Of a stretch of DNA of 64,000 nucleotides, positions 44,350-56,026 are shown one piece after another. This DNA is from Zea mays. Lineage: Eukaryota; Streptophyta; Magnoliopsida; Poales; Poaceae. The position numbers and the translations under genes were made by a program. Numbering within the stretch: position 1 is the first letter of the stretch; each line of letters begins with the position of its first letter. The notes under the pieces are model-generated. The model ran no database searches, had not been told where the DNA came from, and was given only the letters and a program-made list of their open reading frames with translations. The stretch covers positions 7,998,850 through 8,062,849 of the forward strand of contig NC_050102.1 in assembly GCF_902167145.1 (NCBI RefSeq), read 5' to 3'.

Positions 44350-47300
44350 TGTCACACCCGGATTTTAGGGGTCCAAAACCCGGGCGCGAACATAATCACC
44401 AGGTGTGCTGGGACCAAGTCTCACACATATGATGAAATCATGGCACAGGATCGAATGTCACATCTTTACTACATAACAGGAGTTCTATACAAAATAAATA
44501 AATAATTACATTATAAGGAGACAACGGTCCAGCAACCCAAAGTTGACTGGGAGACGACGACCTAGACCACTCACGATCTCATCACAGCATCCTCCACGCG
44601 CCTCATCCTGCGGTACCTGTTCTTGACCTGTGGGGGGGTGTGAGACAGCAAGAGTGAGCTCACATACGTTCATCGCTCAACAAGTTGTGGGGAATAATGT
44701 GCATGAACTCGCCAAAGGTGGGAGCTCACATGAAGTGTAAGGCTTACCAAAGGAGATGGTTAGAGCTGAGCATTGCTTTTAAAGTTGGTCAAAATTTTAT
44801 TAGCAATTACTAAGTATAAGTAAATACCAACCCAATTAAGTAGTAGAACAAAAGTAACAACATCACCTGCAATGCAATGCATATGACAAATTGAATTTAA
44901 TTCCATAAATTAATCATGTGAGTGTCCGAGCCGCTCATGACCGTGAGCACGGCTAGTATACCAGTTTTACACTCTGCAGAGGTTGCGCATCTTTACCCAC
45001 AAGTCATGTTACCCATCTGCCAAGGGATCGCGACTTCCCATACACCTCTACCGAGGAGGCGAGGCAGGGTAACACTACAAGGCCTTTACAAAGTTCCACT
45101 AGCTTCAGAAAACCCGCTACAGTTTATAGGAAGCTCCAATGCAGGAATCCCTTGCAGGACCGCCATCGCAGCAAAATCCTCCCGAGGGCCTCCCTACACT
45201 GACTACTCCCCTACTGCCCTTGCCCCTTTCGGGTAAGGTAGTCCTCCACTAGCTTTCCTAATTAGTCAGCCAAGGGCGTCCATAAACCCTTGTGGTAGCA
45301 CTGTTTTCCCGGGTAGTTCTCCATGTTCCAATTAACATAATGATCTTAACATGAACAATAAATAACAACTGATAACAAAAGTATAATCATGAATAGTGTA
45401 ATCTTCATACCCAAAACCACATAAAGCAATAGCAAGTACTACCCAAAAAGTCCAGTGGTAATCAAGGTATAAAGATAGTCAAACTAGGGTAACCTATTGG
45501 GTCCCATCAAATTAACCTATGCAGATTATTATGATTAATTAGAACATGAATGGGTAAAAGAAGTGATCAAGGGCACAACTTGCCTGGGACTTGAGATTCC
45601 AGGTACCAGCTTGCTCTTCAGATGACTCGTACCTCGCACTAGTCGTAGCAATACAAACAAACATGGTATATGCAAAATTAACATCACACCAAACATAATA
45701 ATACACTGCATAATAATAATCTATATGTCTCTACGAGATCGTGGGCTTGAGAATCACTGAATTCGGAGCTACGGTTATTAAGTTATGGATTTCCGAAGTT
45801 TAAAGTGTTGGATAAAAGAAACTAAGTGCATAATTTCAATTCTAAATTTCATAGCAAAATGAGGTTACTAGATGATAAACAATATTAAAATGAATTCAAT
45901 GCAACTGGAATGAATTAAAAAGGAGCTAAGATTAATTTTCTATGAGTTATATAAGTTCTGGAATTATTTTGGCACTAGAAATCCATTTTATAAATTATTT
46001 TTCCTATTTTCTCGAAGCTCTGGACTGAGCACACTATTTTAATAAAGCCCAGGGTCTAACTCGTAAAGTCTAGGACCTATCTGATACTGTCTTTGTGTCC
46101 TAGTGGATGGCGGGTTAGTTTTAGGAAACCCCAGGGTCTCTTTAGCAATTTAGCATGACCGAAGGGGTATCGGCGAGGATCAGCCGTCCGATCACACACC
46201 TGCGGTTGAGATCAGATCCTGAACCGGCTCCCAACCGTGCCCCTCCGATCAACATCAATGGTCTGGATTTTATTTGACCGAGATCAACACGGACCCGTCC
46301 GATCTTGCGTCAACGGATGGGATTCAAAATGTGAAGGGGTATCTGCATCTTCTAATCTTAGCCGTCCATTCCAATCCAACGGACCACGACATTCTTCTTC
46401 CTTTCGACCACCAGAGCGGCGGCGTGTGAGCAGGCTGCGGCGGCGCGTTTGTCGGCAGGAATCGAACTAGCTCCCAATGCCCGAACTTAGATTTAAACGC
46501 ATGCTACACAGAGCGGAGAGGATGGCGAAATCAATGGAGGGGTTCTTACCGGCGGTTATGGTGCGTGGGGCATTGACCACGGTGACCCGCGATCCGCGGC
46601 GGATTCTGTGCGCCGACGAGCGATTGCCGCAAGCCGAACCGTCCACGCGCCAACGCAGGCAACGATTAAACCACCCCGGATCTCGCGCACATCGGCGGTA
46701 CACCACGACCCCGCCCGCGGTACTCTGTGTCGTCGGCGAAGGGGCCCCGACTTCTCTCTCTTTCTCACCCCTGGTTCCGCTCGATTCCGATCGAATGCGC
46801 ATGGCGATGAGGGTTCATGGGTACACGCTTATATACACATGGGTCCCGAAGCGGCCGGTGCATGGTTAGCGACTGGAGCGGCGATTTAAGCGGGGGAGCA
46901 AACTTGGTGCGATGGTTACGGCGCGACGAGCACCGCGAAGCTCGCGGTCGGTTGAGGAAGCATCTGACCGGAGGGGTCCACACGTCAGAGGCACAAGGCG
47001 GGACCAAGCGTGGGCGCAGGGTGTCTGGCCAGACGGGCCCGCGTGGCAGTGGGTTCACGGCTGAGGGTGCGCGGTAGGGAGATGGGCCGGCTGGCTGGGC
47101 CGAAAGCAGGGAGTTGGCCCAATAGAGTTTCCCCCTTTTCTTTCCCATTTCTTTTTCTCCATTTTCAAATTCAATTTGAATTCAAGTTTCAAATCAAACC
47201 AAGTTTTAAATTCTAAATTTTAAATTTATGCACAAGAAAAACTTCACATGATGCACAATTACTACATAGTATTTTTTTATTTATTTTATTATTATATTAA

Positions 47301-47579
47301 TTAGGTAATGTTTTCAACATGAAGTACACACACCTCATTATAGCAATATATTATTATTTGATTGTGTAGTCGAATTAAAGGTATATTCAAAAATTTTCCC
47401 TTTGTTTTGATAGGAACATTTTTCCAATGTCTAATCTTTATTATGATTTATTTTAACCATCGTTACTTTATTATGATCATTTACCTTTAAAAAGGGTGAA
47501 TTCTAAAGTTTAATTATTTATCAAGGGTACTTTGCTCAGATTTCTTCTACCAATCCCAATTCAGAATTTGGGTGTTACA
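44350..47579 (-). repeat. 5' LTR of the non-coding element
   Basis: Near-perfect copy of 39829-43063. Ends at 47579 next to the TSD GCGAA. Frames inside it repeat those of the other LTR and are not treated as genes. Confidence 0.93.
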
Positions 47580-47918
47580 GCGAAGCTGCTGGGTGGCGAA
47601 CCTGACTTTAGTGACCTCTGAGCAAGCTCCATGGAGTAGCGGGAATTTGGATTCCACCACTCGCAACCACACATCTGCATCAAGTGGGTCCTCTGCCCTG
47701 GTGAACAATGGTGGCTGGGTACTGAGGAACTCCTGGTAGGTAGCTACCGCGGGGTGACGCTGATGGTCTCCACCACCATAGTGCTGAGGTGGTGGCTGAC
47801 GCTGAGCTAGCTGCCTCAGGATCTCATTCTGCTGAGCCATTAGCTCCTGCAGAGTGGGAGGTGGTGGCGGCGGTGGAGGAACGCGCTCATTCTGGCCACG
47901 ACGCTGCCTCCCGGCCAT
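47580..47918 (-). pseudogene. Tekay-like gag, N-terminal part
   Basis: The ATG at 47918 begins MAGRQRRGQNERVPPPPPPP, a proline run, then LQELMAQQNEILRQLAQRQP and FTRAEDPLDADVWLRVVESK, the beginning of the retrotransposon Gag capsid domain. 113 codons run to the insertion point, in frame with the continuation at 39823. This part has no stop of its own. Confidence 0.88.
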
Positions 47919-48223
47919 CTGAAAAACCACATATATACTTAACACCATATTTCCAAGTTCAAGATTTAATCGCGGCGAAAAGAGTCAAAAGCAAAATGAT
48001 AGACTCCAACTTCAACAAAAGGATTTAAAAAGGCATAACTTTTTCCTTCCAAATTTAAAACTGATAACAGCATCCATCAAGCATGCTTCCAAAAGAGTTT
48101 ATCATGATTACATCATTTGCCCCAAAAAGACTCAACTCTATCTAGCCTAGTACCCCAAGGGTGCAAAAGCTAAGCTAGCTGCGAGGAGTCCTACCATCCA
48201 ACTTCTAACCCTATCCTGAACAC

Positions 48224-49111
48224 CTAGTGAGCGAACGAGGCAACACTCGACTCGGGGGAAGGTGGTCTCCCTGAGCCAGCAGTGTCCACACTAGAGGCAG
48301 GCTCCTCTCCTTCCTCGATGTCGACGTCCTCGTTGGCCTCCATGTCCTGGATCTCCTGATGATGCATATCCAGGTGCTCATTAGCCTCGGCAAGCTGCTG
48401 CTGGGTGTTAATGAGTTGATCCTCGAGAACCTCGATGGTGTTCTCCCTGGTGCCCACTAGTTCCTCCAACTCTTGGATATCAGTGGATAGCTGCTCCACC
48501 TGCAAGTCCTTCTCCACCATTTCAGTGGACAAATCAACCACAAGCTCCTCCCTGTTGTCCAAAGTAATCTTTGTCGCCTCCAATAGTGCCATCAGATGAG
48601 ACATCGCCTCACCGCACATCACTTGCAGACGGTATAGAGCATCCATGCACCGTACGGTCAAGTGCGCAGTCTGTCCTGGGTAGATGGCCCAGATATCCTT
48701 GGCATGCTCCACCCTATCCTCCCACATTGGGTCGTCCTCCCTTTCGGCGGGGAACAAGCCAATGGGGTGGGTAGCCAGCTCCAAAGGATGGAATCCGCAG
48801 AAAGTGGTCAACCCGTGCAGAGCGATCGCCTCGATCATGTCCTCCGCTCGGTATCCAAAAGACTCGGAGTCCAAAGAGCGCCATCCTGGATGCAGGGGAT
48901 GAGGCTCCAAGGTCATCCTCACCCTACAGCGGGGCACTCGGTGCTTCTCGAACTGCTGCACCGCGTACTGAGGGGGTGTCGTGTATCCAGCCCCCTGAAG
49001 TACCTCCCACAAAATGCGGGGAAAGCCCTCTCGTGCAAGCCCGTCAGTGTGGGACAGTGCATTTCCGTCCTCTGAGGATCCGTGGGAAGTCATCTGTGTA
49101 CGGTTAAGCAT
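48224..49111 (-). CDS. Extra ORF between LTR and gag of the Tekay-like element (295 aa)
   Basis: It is intact and has the same sense as gag-pol. ATGs lie at 49111 and 49093; either may start it. It is not a Gag, Pol or Env protein by any motif seen. The N-terminal 150 residues are globular-looking, with WEVLQGAGYTTPPQYAVQQF, PLHPGWRSLDSESFGYRAED and a Trp/His-rich middle. Residues about 165-265 form a strong predicted coiled coil (VEKDLQVEQLSTDIQELEEL ... LEDQLINTQQQLAEANEHLD). The tail is acidic, then Ser/Pro-rich. Some rice gypsy elements (RIRE3/RIRE8) are reported to have an ORF before gag, recalled from the literature, and this may be related. Function unknown. Its intact frame beside a broken gag-pol is notable. 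Confidence 0.75.
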   Translation of the reverse strand: MLNRTQMTSHGSSEDGNALSHTDGLAREGFPRILWEVLQGAGYTTPPQYAVQQFEKHRVPRCRVRMTLEPHPLHPGWRSLDSESFGYRAEDMIEAIALHGLTTFCGFHPLELATHPIGLFPAEREDDPMWEDRVEHAKDIWAIYPGQTAHLTVRCMDALYRLQVMCGEAMSHLMALLEATKITLDNREELVVDLSTEMVEKDLQVEQLSTDIQELEELVGTRENTIEVLEDQLINTQQQLAEANEHLDMHHQEIQDMEANEDVDIEEGEEPASSVDTAGSGRPPSPESSVASFAH

Positions 49112-49502
49112 AAGTAAAAGAAAAAGAATTATAAAAAGAACAAGGAAAATAAAACTCAGCCTTTCTCTAGTTAAATAAAAAGGTACTGGGGACCTAGTTG
49201 GTTATCATTTTGTAATTAGGTCCTTACTTAACCTTTCATTTGTTTAATTTTAAGAATGCATGCATGCTCGTCCTGAACGATCTCACAACAAGATAAAAGG
49301 AATAGGGAAGAACTCCCATCCTGTAAATGTGGCATGTAGGGCCTAATCACTTAGCCACCTAGCTACCCTTCTATCACCCTAAGGCTTCACGTCCTAGGTC
49401 TATCCTGCTCGTCCTACTATCTATCCAACATTGTTTCTATCAAGTTTTATTTTGGAAAAATGATGGTATTCACATTTTATTGATTCCTCTGTGGTGGTAC
49501 AA
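49112..49502 (-). other. Leader between primer site and extra ORF
   Basis: Non-coding 5' leader of the Tekay-like element. No further signal recognised. Confidence 0.6.
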
Positions 49503-49514
49503 GCTCCGATACCA
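49503..49514 (-). promoter_or_regulatory. Primer-binding site (initiator Met tRNA) of the Tekay-like element
   Basis: On the minus strand TGGTATCGGAGC follows the LTR end (CCACA) after two bases. Confidence 0.85.
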
Positions 49515-49516
49515 GC

Positions 49517-52500
49517 TGTGGCGGAACTGCCCGAATTATTCCAACTTAAGTGCCTAAGTCCCGCCTTAGAGGCTAGACCACACTTAAATGGGAATAACCC
49601 GTCAATCCCTCGGATCTAGTCCGACAAGGCCACTGACAGGATCAAGTACCACAATCTCACTCGATGGTGAGTCACAGAGCGAATACAATAAAGCATAAAA
49701 CCATGCATGTAAGAGTATTAAATTATTACATCACCATCGGAGTTTTGCAAAAGTAGTCATCATTGTTCGAAGTGCAGCGGAATAAAACTAACGGTAAATA
49801 AACAGAGAGATGGGGAAGCCTGTCCCATCACTCCTCATGCTCCTCCTCAGTCGAGGCAGGGTCCCACTCGACAGTCCAACCCGGTGGCAAGATGGACGGT
49901 CAAGTCACTCCAGCAACCATTTCCTCCAGAGAACCTGTAAAAATTTTGCCACAAGCAAGGCTAAGTATACTAATACTCAGCTAGACTTACCCAGTGTGAG
50001 GAGTCTACTCCTCTACCTCTAGACATGCAGCTGTTTGGCTGTGGGGTTTGGTTGCCAAAAGCACTAGCTGAGTTTCTAAGTCAAGTGTTAACTTTGTCAA
50101 TTTAAGTGTGACTCTCTTAAGGCTAAAAGTGTACTATCTACTCATATATAGTAGCAAACATTATTAGCAATCAACATCTTATATCAACTCATCATATTTC
50201 CACTTGTTACTCAATGCAGTACAATGGATCAAGCAGTCTCATTAGCTGCGAGAAGCAGACGATTCGAATCGAGTTTTTAAACCTTGCAAGGTAAACCTAA
50301 ACACACGACATGTAGGGGCACTCCGTCCCCACACACATCAACCGTCCCCATCGATTCCCTGGCAACATAAAGGGCTCACCGCCTTGGCGTACAATGCCTC
50401 ACTGACCCCGACTGCCGTCGTGCAGTGACCGCACTTGTACCCACCATAACCGGAATGGGAGACCACGTCTCAGGTCGCGTGAGGAGGGCAATCTGCGGGC
50501 AGGTTCACTCAGGTACTAGGCTTACCGATTTACCATATTTCTCGGCATGTGCTTAGTACGTTCAATCGCTTGACACAGGTATCCGCACGTTAATCCTTAT
50601 TCCAATTTCACCTCGTAGACCACGCATCCCCATGGATCCGTGTCCACCAACCAACTATCAATATGATATAAAAGTGGGTACAACCAATTCCTGATCTCGC
50701 GCGAGTGCTAGAAAAATCACTCGTCTTCTACCGAGATCCTAATTAAACAAAGCAACTACTCGACCTAGCATACTAGTATCCATCTCAAAAGGATTCCTGA
50801 GATCATGCAACTAGGGTTTCAAACAATTCTTACACCTAAGTGCACAATCAATCCTACAATCATTAAGTGAAGTAAAATAGCATAAATAACAGGTTATGCA
50901 TAAACCGGGGCTTGCCTTCCAAAGCAGTGGCAGGCAGGTCCTCTGGTGCAGGCTCTGGTGCTGGGTCCGGGGCTACCTCCTGAGCAGCTCCTTGCTCCGG
51001 CACGAGGACGTACTCTCCGTCAGCAAGGTTACAGTATATCGAAATGCAATGAACATGTATGTCATGATTATGCAGGATTTAATAACATTATGCTAAAAGA
51101 AACTAAGTCAAGAAGTAACTTAGGGTTTCTTAGTCATGCGGGGCTTCCAGTGGGTTATGCTTATTACTTTTTAGGCTTAGGTTTTTATTGAGGATAACAT
51201 AGTGGATTTGTATTGTCTTTATACATTTCAGTGGACAAATTACAAGGGTTTTAGGATGACACTAATTACCATTATTCATTTTCCTTTCTTTAATTTCTCC
51301 TTATGGTTTCTAGTGTAGGTTTGAACTACGACAGTGGTTTAATATTTTCCAAAAATTCTGTAAAAATTGCAGTGGGTTGCCATTTGCTATTCTAGCCTGT
51401 TTTAAGAATTTGAGGCTCAACATATAAAGGCTATGCTTAAGACAAAAAGAATAAAAATTGGGTAAATGGGCCACTTTGTACTACAACTCTTAATTAGAGG
51501 TGGGGTCTGTCCTAAGGGTTATTTTTGTTGGCATCTAACAGTAATAATAGGCTTCTGTGCCAAAAACCACAAAAGGCTAAGGGGTGGTTATTTAGTTATG
51601 ATTTTCTAAAGTTTAATGTCAAAAAGGCACTTTCTACTACATTGTTATTTGAAAAATGTCAAACAGCAGATTTCATATTTTTCCTAAGTTCTTAATAACA
51701 AAACATTAACTATCCCAAGGGTGGGGGTGTTTTCACCTTGGGGTTATTTTTGTAGGGTTTTTCTAAGTTTTCCTTGTTTTATTTAAATAAAAGGTATCCC
51801 ACTTATTTTATACTAAACCAGGGTATGATAGATTTTTCCAGTGAACTTCATTGAATAAGTACCCTAACAAAAATAGGGGTGCCCTCTGGTTCATTATTTA
51901 AATCACCTTTTCTATTTTTCTTAACCTTAAGCATATTATGGAATAAGGGGTAAAAACTAACTTAATGGAGTGGACAGAGAGGTTTAACATTTTTAAACAG
52001 GTCAGTAGATAGATATAAACTTCTCCAAATTTTTCTAACCCTAGTCAAATAGCACAACTATTTTTCTTTCTATTATTGAGCTTTTGGCTAAAACTATAAT
52101 TAAATCAGAACCTCAAAGTTTTCTATAGTACCTAGAGAGTTTTATATTTTTCTTAAGTAGGTCACATTAATTAGAGTCTGACAAAATTGGTTTGACCAAA
52201 TTTGGATGAACTAAACAGAAGTTATGAGTTTTTAAAGTTTCTATTCAAATTAAAAACAGATTTAATAAGAATTTCCTGGAAAAACAGTTCACACCGAGGT
52301 CCCTGGGTTAAAGCTAAATCAATCTTCGCAGTTCTACCCTTGCGCCACTATTCCCCTGGGTCGCTAACAGTTCAAAAACCCCCTGACCTTCTCTTCCTCT
52401 CACCCGCAGTCCTTTCCCCAATGTAAGCAGTACCCGCGGGAAAGAAAAGGGTGGCGCGGCTTACCGGCGGCGAGATAGGTCCGGCGAAGGGCAGGGTTGG

Positions 52501-53843
52501 CTCGGGGAGGCTCTGGCGGTCACAGCGAGGTGCGGCTCGGCGGCGGGGATGGCCGGAATCACTCGGTCCACGCGCGCAGGCGGGTGTTCTCGTCGGCGGC
52601 GAGTGTACCGGCCAAACCACGGCGATCTGGTTCAATCCAAGGGCACTGTGAGCTTCACAGGGTAACGTAGAGACCGTGTCCACAAGGAATCGGAAAATGG
52701 TTGAGTGGATTACCCGGTCCACGTACTCCGGCGGGGTTGAGAACTCCGGCGACCGTGGACTGGCCTCTCCGGCGAAGCAGGGTTCGATTCCTCGCTCGGG
52801 GAGCTTTACTGATGTGTGCACACTCGCCTCCGAGGGTTGGATGGGGCTGGGGAAAGCTGGACTGGCCGATCTATGGCGGCAGTGGCTCGGGTGGCCGCGG
52901 ACACGCCGCGCACGGGCAAACGGCGGTGAACTGAGCTCCGGTGAGGTTTGAGCGTGCGCGGAAGAGTGTAGCCGACGCCTGGGTGGGCTTTATAGGCGCG
53001 GGCGCGGGACAGGGCGCCGGCTGGCCGTTGGCGCGACGCGGGGCGCGCGGGCGTGCTCTGGCGCACACAGAGCGCGTCGAACACGTGGAGCTTTCATTCT
53101 GCCCGTGTTCCACAGCTCACCCAAGTCGCAAACGTGCGAATCTTGGCAAAAATCCGGCGCGAGTCTTTTCCTGGCACCTAGGGCTGTCTCTCATCCGGAG
53201 CTGCCATGGCAGATATGGCCTAGGTAGGGAGATCTCTGGTCGCCAAATCGGGTGTGTCACACTGCCCACTTCGCGACAAAAACCATGCCAAGGCATGTCA
53301 AACGTCCAAGTCTCGGGCTCAGCTTTTTCCAGTGGGTGCCTTGGGTGGTATGCCACATTTTTGGTATAGGACATAGGTGGATTTGGTGCCAGCTTCGAGG
53401 TGAACACGACTGATCTTTAGTGTAGGTGTAGTTTTTAACTTATAGAGAAATAGAGAGCTCTAGCTCTCTCTCCACTTGGAGATTTGATTTGGGGTTTCTC
53501 CAGGGGTCTTTTTGCAATATTACCTTCCCCTAATTGCTGGTTATAAGGTTACTTATGGTTTTGTCAAAGATTACCCATGTTGTGTACATTTGCTCACTCT
53601 CTTTCCCCTCTTATCCAGGGTTTTGGGGAGATAGGGTTTAAGAGAGGTCTAGGGTTCTTTCCCCCCTCTTATCCAAGGTGATAGTTGCACACAATTAGAG
53701 TAATGCCTTTGGTCATTCACAACTGTTGGTTAAAACCTAGTTTCCAAAGCCCTTATACCTTTGCTCCTTAAGTTCTTTCACATGTGATCATAGTCTTTAG
53801 TGCCAAGGTGTGCTCTAGCCATGGTAACACCTGGGGTGTTACA
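49517..53843 (-). repeat. 5' LTR of the Tekay-like element
   Basis: 4327 bp, TGTAACACCCCAGG at 53843 to TTCCGCCACA at 49517. Same as 29903-35491 without the hAT insertion; scattered base changes separate the copies. GC-rich block 52440-53110 contains the 149-codon sense frame at 52372-52821. Confidence 0.93.
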
Positions 53844-53848
53844 GTTCG

Positions 53849-56026
53849 CCTCTGGTCAGGAGGCGGTCGAAGCCATCTTCCGGAAGGACAAGCAGCCTCA
53901 GGGAAGACCGAAGGAAGACGCCCCCGAGGCATCCGTCCAGCGTGGCTCGAAGAAGAAGGCCAAGAAGAAGGCGCAAGCAAAACGCGATGCCGCTGACGCG
54001 GATCTTGTCACTGCTGTCGAGCACAGGAACCCTCGGAAACCTCCCGGCGGGGCCAACACGTTCGACAAGATGCTCAAGGAGTCGTGCCCCTATCACAGGG
54101 GTCCCGTCAAGCACACCCTTGAGGAGTGCGACATGCTCTGGCGTTACTTCATCAAGGCTGGACCCTCGGCAGAAGGTGGCAAGGACCAAGGCGACAACAA
54201 GAAGGGGGCGACAAGGAAGAAGAGTTCCTGGAGGTCCACAACTGCTTCATGATCTACGGTGGGCAAGTGGCGAACGCCTCGGCTCGGCACCGCAAGCAGG
54301 AGCGCCGGGAGGTCTGCTCGGTGAAGGCAGCGGCGCCGGTCTACCTAGACTGGTCTGACAAGCCCATCACCTTCGACCAAGGCGACCACCCCGACTGCGT
54401 ACCGAGCCCAGGAAGGTACCCGCTCATCGTCGACCCCGTCATCGGCAACGCTAGGCTCACCAAGGTCCTCATGGACGGAGGCAGCAGCCTCAACATCATC
54501 TACGCCGAGACCCTAGGGCTCTTGGGGATCGATCTGTCCATAATCTGGGTTGGTGCAGCACCTTTCCATGGGATCGTCCCCGGTAAGCGTGTCCTGCCCC
54601 TTGGGCAACTTGACTTGCCTGTCTGCTTCGGAACTCCCTCCAACTTCCGAAAGGAAACCGTCACTTTCGAGGTGGTCGGGTTCCGAGGAACCTACCACGC
54701 GGTGCTGGGAAGACCGTGCTACGCCAAGTTCATGGTCGTCCCCAACTACACGTACCTCAAGCTCAAGATGCCAGGCCTGAACGGGACCATCACCGTCGGA
54801 TCCACGTACCGCCATGCTTACGAGTGCGATGTGGAATGCGTGGAGTACGCTGAGGCCATCACCGAGTCCGAGGCCCTCATCGCCGACCTGGATTGCCTCT
54901 CCAAGGAGGCGCCTGATGCGAAGCGCCACGCCGGCAACTTCGAACTGGCCGAGGCGGTCAAGTCCGTCGCCCTCGACCCCAGCAACGACGCCGGCAAGAA
55001 AGTCCGGATCGGCTCTGAGCTCGACCCCAAATAGGAAGCAGTGCTCGTCGACTTTCTCCGCGCAAATGCCGAAATTTTTGCGTGGAGTCCCTCGGACATG
55101 CCAGGCATACCGAGGGATGTCGCCGAGCACTCGCTAGATATCCGAGCCGGTGCCCGACCCGTGAAGCAGCACCTGCGCCGCTTTGATGAAGAAAAGCGCA
55201 GGGCCATGGGCGAGGAGGTCCACAAGCTGATGGCTGCAGGGTTCATCAAAGAGGTATTCCATCCAGAATGGTTAGCTAACCCTGTGCTTGTAAAGAAAAA
55301 AGGTGGGAAATGGAGGATGTGCATAGACTATACTGGTTTAAACAAAGCATGTCCAAAGGTTCCCTACCCCTGCCTCGCATCGATCAAATTATGGACTCCA
55401 CTGCTGGGTGCGAAACCCTGTCATTCCTCGACGCCTATTCAGGTTATCACCAAATCAAGATGAAAGAGTCCGACCAGCTCGCGACTTCTTTCATCACACC
55501 TTTTGGCATGTACTGTTATACTACTATGCCATTTGGCTTGAGGAATGCTGGTGCAACCTACCAAAGGTGCATGAACCATGTGTTCGGAGAACACATCGGT
55601 AGAACGGTCGAGGCTTACGTCGAGGACATCGTTGTCAAGACAAGAAAAGCCTCTGATCTCCTCTCCGACCTCGAAGTAACTTTCGGGTGCCTGCGTGCAA
55701 AAGGCGTGAAGCTCAATCTCGAGAAGTGTGTCTTTGGAGTCCCCCGAGGCATGCTCCTGGGGTTCATCATCTCTGAAAGAGGCATCGAGGCCATCCCGGA
55801 GAAAATGGCGGCCATCACCAACATGAGACCCATCAAGGACTTAAAAGGGGTACAAAGGGTCATGGGATGCCTTGCGGCTCTGAGCCACTTCATCTCGCGC
55901 CTTGGCAAAAAAGGATTACCCTTGTACCGCCTCTTAAGGAAGGCCGAGCGCTTCACTTGGACCCCCGAGGTCGAGGAAGCCCTCAGAAACTTAAAGGCAC
56001 TCCTTACAAGTGCGCCCATCTTGGTG
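53849..56026 (+). pseudogene. Gypsy-2 gag end, protease and RT, broken
   Basis: Continues the gag codon interrupted at 29902: ASGQEAVEAIFRKDKQ, a Lys-rich stretch and CPYHRGPVKHTLEEC. A frame change near 54205 leads to EEEFLEVHNCFMIYGG, the protease motif LMDGGSSLNIIYAETL (about 54470-54515) and a conserved AP tail. A TAG at 55032-55034 and an indel near 55350 interrupt RT (CIDYTGLNKACPK, AYSGYHQIKM, TMPFGLRNAGA). The catalytic box reads AYVEDIVVKT, with Glu for the first Asp. The connection/RNase H border (FTWTPEVEEALRNLKALLTS) is cut at 56026 by Gypsy-4. Confidence 0.9.

Larger units (their letters stand above)
39829..47579 (-). mobile_element. Young non-coding LTR retrotransposon (LARD-like) inside gag
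   Basis: 7751 bp with TSD GCGAA (39824-39828 and 47580-47584). LTRs of 3235 and 3230 bp flank only 1286 bp of internal DNA without any gag or pol. A methionine-tRNA primer site and a purine tract place it on the minus strand. Because it has ends and priming sites but no enzymes, it must have used proteins of another element. Its LTRs start TGTAACACC like those of the host Tekay-like element, which is a candidate type of helper. The LTRs are almost identical. Confidence 0.93.
29903..53843 (-). mobile_element. 23.9-kb chromovirus (Tekay/Del-like) on the minus strand
   Basis: TSD GTTCG at 29898-29902 and 53844-53848. Read on the minus strand it has a 5' LTR (53843-49517), methionine-tRNA primer site, extra ORF, gag interrupted by a 7.75-kb LTR element, AP-RT-RNase H-IN, C-terminal chromodomain-like segment, purine tract and 3' LTR (35491-29903) containing a Ds-like element. 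Without the two insertions it would be about 14.9 kb. Coding lesions are two TAG/TAA-type stops and one TGA in gag-pol, plus one 1-bp deletion in RT. The two LTRs differ by roughly 1% by eye. Confidence 0.95.
26599..56026 (+). mobile_element. Tat-like Ty3-gypsy retrotransposon (Gypsy-2), split by nested insertions
   Basis: LTR 26599-27952, primer site, gag to 29902, then a 23.9-kb insertion. Gag-pol resumes at 53849 and is broken again at 56026 by Gypsy-4. RT wording (AYSGYHQIKM, TPFGMYCYTTMPFGLRNAGA) and the lack of a chromodomain in the visible part suggest the Tat lineage. Its end and 3' LTR lie outside the window. It is the oldest member of this nest and carries many lesions. Confidence 0.9.
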
